A stretch of 64,000 nt of DNA from Spirochaetota bacterium (GTDB lineage Bacteria; Spirochaetota; Spirochaetia; Treponematales; UBA12059), in assembly GCA_022703505.1 (NCBI GenBank), contig JAKLDN010000007.1, positions 62,001 to 126,000 of the forward strand, written 5' to 3'. Below, in pieces: positions 58,392 to 64,000 of the stretch (position 1 is the stretch's first letter; the number at the start of each line of letters is the position of its first letter). The position numbers and the translations under genes are program-made. The notes below the pieces were generated by a model that did not search any database, was not told the DNA's origin, and was given only the letters and a program-made list of their open reading frames with translations.

Positions 58392-59882
58392 GTGCCAGGA
58401 TTACTTGAAGGTTTCGTCTACGCCTTTTCCCACCTGCATTTCCTGGCCATCGGAGTGGTCGGGGGTATCCTAGTGGGGGTCATTCCGGGACTGTCCGGTT
58501 CCACGGGGATCATACTGATGCTGCCCTTCCTCCTGTACGTAGAACCCTCCGCGGCCCTCATCATGATGAGCGGCCTGTTCTGCGGATCCATGTACGGAGG
58601 TTCGATTTCCGCCATCCTGATCTCGACTCCCGGAACCCCCTCGGCGGCGGCCACGGTACTGGACGGCTACCCCCTGGCGAAGAAAGGCCAGGCGGGCAAG
58701 GCTCTTTGGGTCGCGACGATAGCGTCCACTGCGGGAGGAATGGTATCCGCCCTCTGCCTCATATTCCTGGCGCCTCAACTGGCCCGGATTGCCCTGAAGT
58801 TCGGGCCCGCCGAGTACTTCGCACTGATGATCTTCGGGCTCACCATCATGGCCAGCGTATCCGCCTCGTCGATCACTAAGGGCCTGATATCGGGTTTTTT
58901 CGGAATTCTCCTCTCCCTGGTGGGAATCGATCCGACCCTGGGCACCGAGCGCTTCACCTTCGGCGTAGTCCGCCTGCTTACGGGATTCTCCATGATGCCC
59001 GTCCTTATCGGCGTCTTCGCCCTTTCGGAGGTTCTGCTTCAACTGGAACTGCTCAGCGACGGTAAGCTCGCCCGGATTCCCCATACCGACACGCTCGGTT
59101 CCATCGTTCCCACGAAAAAAGAACGGAAGGGTTTGTGGAAGGTGATTCTCGGATCCTCCATCCTGGGAACCATCATCGGCATCATCCCCGCCACGGGAGG
59201 GGCCATCGCCTCCTTCATGGCCTACAACGAGGCCCGCCGTTTCTCGAAGGAGCCGGAAACCTTCGGCACGGGAAACCTGGCGGGCATCGCCGCTCCCGAG
59301 GCGGCGAACAACGGAACCACCGGAGGGGCCATGGTCCCCCTGATCACCCTGGGAATTCCGGGGGACGTGGTCACCGCGGTCATGCTCGGTGCCCTGCTCC
59401 TGATCGGTGTCCAACCGGGACCGCTGTTGTTCAGCCAGACTCCGCACATCGTGAACAACCTGTTCGCGGGTTTCCTAGTCGCCCAGTTCCTGATCCTCGG
59501 GTTCGGACTATTGAGCATCCGCGTGTCGCCCCTCATCCTGAAGGCGCCGCTTGCCGTGCTCTTCCCCCTCATCCTCTGTCTCTGCCTGCTGGGGGCATTT
59601 TCCCTGGGCAACAGCATGTACGACGTGGGCCTGGCTATAATCTTCGGGGCAATCGGCTACCTCATGAAGAAGCACGGGTTCTCCGCGGCTTCCCTGATCC
59701 TGGGCCTCATCCTCGGCCCCATCGCCGAGCGGGAGTTGAGCCGTGCCCTCATACTGTCCCACGGGAATTGGCTCACCTTGGTCAAATCTCCGATCGCCGT
59801 CGGGTTCTACGTCCTGGCCCTGGCGTCCGTGGGGTATTCCCTGGCCGGTTCGGGCAAAGCCGGCAAGGCGAATAAAGCCTGA
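58392..59882 (+). CDS. TTT transporter large membrane subunit (TctA), second system
   Basis: A 496-residue protein with about 12 membrane helices. GTG 58392 is the start, behind TAGGAG. Family loops: GGILVGVIPGLSGSTGIILM, LFCGSMYGGSISAILISTPG, GIIPATGGAIASFMAYNEAR, AAPEAANNGTTGGAMVPLIT. It is the translocator for the substrate bound by the second TctC. Convergent with the GntR gene, whose stop is 4 bases away. Confidence 0.95.
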   Translation: MPGLLEGFVYAFSHLHFLAIGVVGGILVGVIPGLSGSTGIILMLPFLLYVEPSAALIMMSGLFCGSMYGGSISAILISTPGTPSAAATVLDGYPLAKKGQAGKALWVATIASTAGGMVSALCLIFLAPQLARIALKFGPAEYFALMIFGLTIMASVSASSITKGLISGFFGILLSLVGIDPTLGTERFTFGVVRLLTGFSMMPVLIGVFALSEVLLQLELLSDGKLARIPHTDTLGSIVPTKKERKGLWKVILGSSILGTIIGIIPATGGAIASFMAYNEARRFSKEPETFGTGNLAGIAAPEAANNGTTGGAMVPLITLGIPGDVVTAVMLGALLLIGVQPGPLLFSQTPHIVNNLFAGFLVAQFLILGFGLLSIRVSPLILKAPLAVLFPLILCLCLLGAFSLGNSMYDVGLAIIFGAIGYLMKKHGFSAASLILGLILGPIAERELSRALILSHGNWLTLVKSPIAVGFYVLALASVGYSLAGSGKAGKANKA

Positions 59883-59886
59883 GGGA

Positions 59887-60606
59887 TCAGCCCGGGCTTT
59901 CCGAAGCTCCCCGGACCGAGCGCTTGGCCATGGTCCGTCGGTAGCTCCGTTCTAGATGGTCGTGCATGGCGCCGTAGGCGCCCTCGGCGTCCCGGGCGGC
60001 GATGGCCTTGAAGATGGCCGTGTGCTCCTGCAGGGCGTGGCGGTGGTCCTCGCTCGTGCGGGGGGCGTCCCGGTAGGTCTTCACGATGGAGTCCATGATG
60101 ACCGGAACGAGCCGCATGATCACGGGGTTTTTGGTCGCCTCGGCGATACTCCGATGGAACGCAAGTTCCGGGTTCACGTCGACCTTTTCCAGGTGGACGA
60201 TCTCCTCCATGTCGCGGATGCTTCGGGCTATGCGTTCCACGTCCTGGACGTCGGCGTTCCGGGTGGCCAGCCGCGCGACCCCGGGTTCAATGATCAGCCT
60301 CGCCTCTAGGAGGGAAATTCGTAGGTCCGGGCCCGATACAAAATCGAGGCCCAGGGGATCCTCGGCCAGGCCGGGAAGCATGGAAACGTAGGTGCCCTTT
60401 CCCCGGCGGATCTCGAGGATTCCGGCGGATACCAGGGACTTTATGGCCTCCCGCACGGTGGGCCGGGACACGGAGAAAAGTCCGCAGAGATTCAGCTCGT
60501 TGGGGATCTTCTCCCCACGCTTCAATTTCTCCGAAAGGATGAGGTCCTTGATTCGGGCGGCGACTTCCTGGGAGCGCTGCCCTTCGGATTTGATAGCAGT
60601 ATACAC
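59887..60606 (-). CDS. GntR-family regulator, FCD type (FadR subgroup)
   Basis: A 239-residue regulator. GTG 60606 start behind AGGTG. Winged helix: SQEVAARIKDLILSEKLKRG, LFSVSRPTVREAIKSLVSAG, LEIRRGKGTYVSM, then the FCD domain (about 85-220) with ELAFHRSIAEATKNPV carrying metal-site residues. It is convergent with the second TTT operon and is the best candidate for its control through the operator at 55593-55607. Its own upstream region holds ATCAT-ACA-ATGAT (60639-60651). Confidence 0.9.
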   Translation of the reverse strand: MYTAIKSEGQRSQEVAARIKDLILSEKLKRGEKIPNELNLCGLFSVSRPTVREAIKSLVSAGILEIRRGKGTYVSMLPGLAEDPLGLDFVSGPDLRISLLEARLIIEPGVARLATRNADVQDVERIARSIRDMEEIVHLEKVDVNPELAFHRSIAEATKNPVIMRLVPVIMDSIVKTYRDAPRTSEDHRHALQEHTAIFKAIAARDAEGAYGAMHDHLERSYRRTMAKRSVRGASESPG

Positions 60607-60725
60607 GGTACACCTGTTAGTTTGGATCGTTGACTGACATCATACAATGATACCATGGCGCGTTAAAACGCACAACTCGAGGCGGCGGCGGTCCGGCCCT
60701 GGCACGCGGTTGCGAATCCGTGGAC

Positions 60726-61499
60726 TCAGATCAGGCCGAGGGCCGCGGCATAGCGTACGGCCTCGGCGCTGGACTTAGTGCTGAGCTTCTCCAGGATCCG
60801 TTGGCGATGGTTGTTCACCGTCGCCACGCTGATGTACAGGCGGTCGGCGATCTCGCGGCTGGCCAAGCCCGAGGCGACGAGCCCCAGGATCTCGGTCTCC
60901 CGGGGAGACAGGGTTCCCGGCCCCTCGCCGCGGTCCCCCGGCGGGAAGAGGTGCCAGGTCCCGGCCCTCCGGTTCTCCAGGCGTCGGAGCAGTGTCTCCT
61001 CCCCCGCCCCCCGGGGCGCCCGGTCGTTCGCGATCAGGACGAGCCAGGGATTCCCCCGCGCGTCCGCCTCCAGGATGACAACCTGCTGGACGAGCCGGAC
61101 CAGCCCCCCTCCGGCGGCGCGGATCCGGAACTCGAAGGAAAGACGGTAGTCCCTCCGTTCCTCTGCAGGAACCGCCAGGAGGAAGCGCAGGGCCCGGGTC
61201 ACGGTCTCCAGCACGAAGGGCAGGTCCGCCGGGAGCATGAGCCGGAAAAAGTAGTTTGGTCCTAGGGCCAGGGCCTCGTCCCGGGGATAATCGCCCAGGA
61301 ACTTGAAGGACGAGGTCAGGAAGCGGTAGCTCTTGGTCCGCAGGTCGAAGAGGGCGACGGAACTCCCGTCCACGGCGTCCAGAGTCGAGAGGAAGGGCAG
61401 GTGATGGGCCAGGACGGTCTCGTCGCAGTCCTCCTCCCGGACCCGTAGCCGCCCGAGAAGCTTCCCGTATTCCTCCGCCCAGTCGGTCGATTCCCGCAC
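60726..61499 (-). CDS. PAS-LuxR transcription regulator
   Basis: A 257-residue regulator. The start is GTG 61499 with GGAGGA six bases upstream. Residues about 40-165 look like a PAS domain (SSVALFDLRTKSYRFLTSSF, then RLMLPADLPFVLET, then SFEFRIRAAGG). The C-terminal LuxR helix-turn-helix is clear: LSPRETEILGLVASGLASRE, IADRLYISVATVNNHRQRIL. No receiver domain, so it probably senses a ligand or redox state itself. Divergent from the Cys-rich protein, with a palindrome between them. Confidence 0.85.
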   Translation of the reverse strand: MRESTDWAEEYGKLLGRLRVREEDCDETVLAHHLPFLSTLDAVDGSSVALFDLRTKSYRFLTSSFKFLGDYPRDEALALGPNYFFRLMLPADLPFVLETVTRALRFLLAVPAEERRDYRLSFEFRIRAAGGGLVRLVQQVVILEADARGNPWLVLIANDRAPRGAGEETLLRRLENRRAGTWHLFPPGDRGEGPGTLSPRETEILGLVASGLASREIADRLYISVATVNNHRQRILEKLSTKSSAEAVRYAAALGLI

Positions 61500-61528
61500 C
61501 CCGGTCCTCCGATGGAATACCGTACCGA

Positions 61529-61546
61529 ATGATGATTTCTCATCAT
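61529..61546. promoter_or_regulatory. Palindrome between LuxR and Cys-rich genes
   Basis: ATGATGA (61529-61535), TTTC, TCATCAT (61540-61546), a perfect 7-bp inverted repeat in the 108-base divergent gap. Likely site for the LuxR-type regulator. Confidence 0.5.
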
Positions 61547-61607
61547 ACCGCGCCCCGGTAAACCCGGGTAGAGTGCGGGTATACGATCGAGCAGGCGGGA
61601 GGAAGGG

Positions 61608-62066
61608 ATGACGGAATCGGAACGGCTGAAGACACTTCAACTGATGTACGCCGGTGTTTTGGTGGACGCGGTCCGGCAGTACGGCTCCTTCGGGATCCTG
61701 GCGAACGTCACGGAGAAGAAGCGGATCGAGCAGGAGCTTGCGGCCCGGGACCAGGTCGCCCGGCTCGGGATACATACACCCGAAGACCTCTTCACGATCC
61801 TCCCCGAGATCTTCGGCTGCGCCGCCTGGAACCCGGACGACTCGGGCCCGGTCTTCCGGGTGGAGACCCGGTCCTGCCTGATGTGCGCCCTGGCCAAGCG
61901 GCTCGGCGCCCCGGCGCCCTGCTCCATCTACTGCGTAAACCCCTCCCGGGCTCTGGCCGGGGCCCTCCCGGTCCCGCACGATCTCACCGTGCTCGGTACC
62001 CTCTGGGACGGCGGCTCCTGCGTCTTCGAGCTGGAGCCCCGGGGGGCGGGGGAATCGGCCCGCTAG
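61608..62066 (+). CDS. Cys-rich protein of unknown function
   Basis: A 152-residue soluble protein. It has no family I recognise. The middle has a cysteine cluster: FGCAAWNPDD, then SCLMCALAKRLGAP, then CSIYCVNP, five or six cysteines spaced as CxxC, CxxxC, which could bind a metal or Fe-S cluster or act in redox sensing. GGAGG before the ATG. It is divergent from the PAS-LuxR gene and upstream of the hydrogenase-like receptor, so a redox-sensing partner of either is plausible. Confidence 0.5.
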   Translation: MTESERLKTLQLMYAGVLVDAVRQYGSFGILANVTEKKRIEQELAARDQVARLGIHTPEDLFTILPEIFGCAAWNPDDSGPVFRVETRSCLMCALAKRLGAPAPCSIYCVNPSRALAGALPVPHDLTVLGTLWDGGSCVFELEPRGAGESAR

Positions 62067-62300
62067 GGAGGTCCCGGGGACGACGGGTCCCGCCTCCGCG
62101 CCGGAACGGGCGGGACGGGACGCCGCGGCGTCTCCCCACGCGATTCTCGTACGGCGGACCGATTCTCCCCGGGGAATGCTTTATCGATAATTTCACATTG
62201 CGAAATGAAATTCTAAAACACGATGGACTATACTCTAGGTATTCCTTCCCCAGGATCCGCCGTGCGTACCGCTGGGAAATCCGACCCCGAGAGGAATACT

Positions 62301-64000
62301 ATGCCAAATTCCTTCCCAGATCGTCCCCTGGTTCCCGTCATCGGGGTGGACGAGGACAAATGCGTGAATTGCCATATGTGCATCGCCGTTTGTCCCGTCA
62401 AATTCTGCATCGACGGCTCGGGAGAGAAGGTTTCCATCGACGAGACCCTCTGCATCGGCTGCGGGAGCTGTGTGCGCGCCTGCTCGCAGAAGGCCCGTTA
62501 CATCATCGACGACGCCGACCATCTCCTTGAGGATCTGGAACGGGGCGAACGTATCGTCGCGGTAGCCGCCCCGGCCCTCGTGTCGAGCTTCCCGGGGCGG
62601 CACCGGAAATTCCTCGGATGGCTCCGCAGCCTCGGCGTCGATGCCTGCTTCGACGTGAGCTTCGGTGCCGAACTGACCGTCCGGTCCTATCTGGACCACA
62701 TCCGCACGAACGATCCCCGACTCGTGATCGCCCAGCCCTGTCCGGCGATCGTGAGCTACGTCGAGATCTACCGCCCCGGACTGATCCCCTACCTGGCCCC
62801 CGCGGACAGCCCCATGCTCCACACCATCAAGATGATCCGGGAGTACCATCCTGAATATTCCCGCCACAAGGTAGTCGTGGTATCCCCCTGCGCCGCGAAG
62901 AAACGCGAGTTCGAGGAGACGGGGATCGGGGACTACAACGTCACGATCCGTTCCTTCCACCGGATCCTCGAGGAGCGGGGCGTCGACCTGGATCATCTGC
63001 CCGAATCTGACTTCGACAATCCTCCTGCGGAACGGGCCGTCCTCTTCTCCACCCCCGGCGGCCTCCTCCGAACCGCCATGCGGGACGCGCCGGGGATTGA
63101 ATCCCGGACCCGCAAGATCGAGGGCCCCGAACTCGTATACCCCTACCTCGACACCCTCCAGTCCTCCCTGGAGTCGGGCATCGCACCCCTCCTGGTGGAT
63201 TGCCTCAACTGCGAGTTCGGCTGCAACGCGGGACCCGGCACGCTGAACCACGGCAAGTCGCCGGACGCCTTCGAGCGGTCCGTGGAGGATCTCGCCGAGG
63301 AACGGCGCCGACGCTACGGGGGGCGGGCCGCGTCCGACCGGGCCGTCCGTCGCCGCCTGGCCAAGGTCGTCTCCGGCCGGTGGAGGCCCGGACTGTACGG
63401 GCGGAACTACGTGGACCGCTCCCCCGACCTCCGTATCCGGGAGCCCGACGACGCACGGCTGGCCGAGATCTACGCGGCCCTGCTCAAGGAGACGGAAAAG
63501 GACCATCTCAACTGCGCCGCCTGCGGCTACAAGACGTGCCGAGGTATGGCCGTGGCCATCCACAACGGCCTGAACAAGAAGGAGAACTGCCACCTCTTCC
63601 GCCAACGCCTGATCGAGCGAGAGCAGACGATCGTCCACGAGGCCAACGCCCGGCTGTACCGGGAGATCCGCCAAGCCACCGGCCAGGTGGACGCGATACG
63701 GACCGCCCTGAACCGGCTGCAGGAGGACGCGGCCTCCCAGTTCTCGGCCATCGAGGAATCCGCGGCGGCCGTGGAGCAGATGGTGGCCACCCTGGGGAAC
63801 GCGAGCTCCATCGCGTCCAGCAAGCGCGGCCAGATGGACCACTTGGCGGAGGAGGCCTCGGCGGGCGGGCGAGACATGGACCGGACCGTGGAATCGATCC
63901 GGAAGGCGACGGGCGGCATGAACGCGATCGACGGCATGATCGCCTCGATCCGGGACGTGTCGGACCGGACGAACCTGCTGGCCATGAACGCGGCCATCCA
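62301..64000 (+). CDS. FeFe-hydrogenase-like domain fused to methyl-accepting chemotaxis domain (partial)
   Basis: Open to the right edge, 566 codons with no stop. GAGGA lies before ATG 62301. Residues about 15-75 hold two 4Fe-4S ferredoxin sites (CVNCHMCIAVCP, CIGCGSCVRAC). Residues about 85-360 resemble the large FeFe-hydrogenase domain: AQPCPAIVSYVE, VSPCAAKKREFEE and DCLNCEFGCNAGPG keep the four cluster cysteines. CAACGYKTCRGMA with a later Cys forms another Fe-S site (about 410-440). From about residue 460 a coiled coil leads into an MCP signalling domain (FSAIEESAAAVEQMVATLGN, then SIRDVSDRTNLLAMNAAI). No membrane segment. A soluble H2 or redox chemosensor is inferred. TATACT at 62229 may be its -10. 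Confidence 0.85.
   Translation, partial: MPNSFPDRPLVPVIGVDEDKCVNCHMCIAVCPVKFCIDGSGEKVSIDETLCIGCGSCVRACSQKARYIIDDADHLLEDLERGERIVAVAAPALVSSFPGRHRKFLGWLRSLGVDACFDVSFGAELTVRSYLDHIRTNDPRLVIAQPCPAIVSYVEIYRPGLIPYLAPADSPMLHTIKMIREYHPEYSRHKVVVVSPCAAKKREFEETGIGDYNVTIRSFHRILEERGVDLDHLPESDFDNPPAERAVLFSTPGGLLRTAMRDAPGIESRTRKIEGPELVYPYLDTLQSSLESGIAPLLVDCLNCEFGCNAGPGTLNHGKSPDAFERSVEDLAEERRRRYGGRAASDRAVRRRLAKVVSGRWRPGLYGRNYVDRSPDLRIREPDDARLAEIYAALLKETEKDHLNCAACGYKTCRGMAVAIHNGLNKKENCHLFRQRLIEREQTIVHEANARLYREIRQATGQVDAIRTALNRLQEDAASQFSAIEESAAAVEQMVATLGNASSIASSKRGQMDHLAEEASAGGRDMDRTVESIRKATGGMNAIDGMIASIRDVSDRTNLLAMNAAI

Noticed and set aside
1-64000. CRISPR array
   Set aside because: No series of short, evenly spaced direct repeats was seen anywhere in the window.

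Overview
The window is a mostly GC-rich stretch of bacterial chromosome with dense operons, GTG starts and good Shine-Dalgarno sites. Gene content (citrate lyase, an FeFe-hydrogenase-like sensor fused to a chemotaxis receptor, Fe-S flavoenzyme, sugar ABC transport, DUF342, SUMF1 and MotA-like proteins) suggests a motile, fermentative, probably anaerobic organism. A spirochaete of the Treponema/Spirochaeta type is my first guess, but nothing here proves it.

1-18.3 kb is accessory DNA. The left edge holds a Wadjet anti-plasmid operon (jetA-jetB-jetC, jetC cut by the edge), then an AT-rich gene with a PD-(D/E)XK-type nuclease motif, then an IS256-family insertion sequence. Two 226-bp direct repeats, each ending in the 3' half of a CAU-anticodon tRNA, lie at 7.05 and 17.73 kb and bound a 10.9-kb segment. 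That segment carries an antitoxin with a decayed AbiEii toxin, a GH25-like lipoprotein, a DUF342 protein, a soluble MotA-like protein, a SUMF1 protein, a DUF4384 protein and a 517-residue protein with a MotA-like segment and a C-terminal FliM-like peptide. I infer a flagellar-motor accessory module.

18.3-31.6 kb is a 12-gene minus-strand operon with a divergent GntR regulator. RhaA-type isomerase, LyxK-type kinase and UlaE-type epimerase make a route from L-lyxose through L-xylulose and L-xylulose 5-phosphate to L-ribulose 5-phosphate. An RbsABC-like ABC importer, an aldo/keto reductase, an Fe-S old-yellow-enzyme homologue, an ASRT-family protein, a cupin and a TSUP permease travel with them.

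31.7-42.8 kb is a mixed region: ankyrin protein, FAD oxidoreductase, DUF2269 membrane protein, SprA-related protein, two MFS transporters, a small secreted protein, a region with a structured RNA candidate, a serine hydrolase and a lipoprotein esterase.

42.8-54.5 kb is a citrate module split into two divergent operons around a GntR gene: aconitase-citC-citD-citXG on minus, and GntR-tctC-tctB-tctA-citE-citF-AbrB-like on plus. Together they can import a tricarboxylate, interconvert citrate and isocitrate, make the lyase prosthetic group and cleave citrate to acetate and oxaloacetate.

54.5-60.6 kb is a second tripartite tricarboxylate transporter operon led by an M24-fold protein that lacks most metal ligands, with an SDR divergent and a GntR gene convergent. 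60.7-64 kb holds a PAS-LuxR regulator, a Cys-rich protein of unknown function and the start of the hydrogenase-like chemoreceptor, cut by the right edge.

All three solute-binding protein genes are followed by a strong GC hairpin before the next transporter gene, probably to set a high ratio of binding protein to permease.
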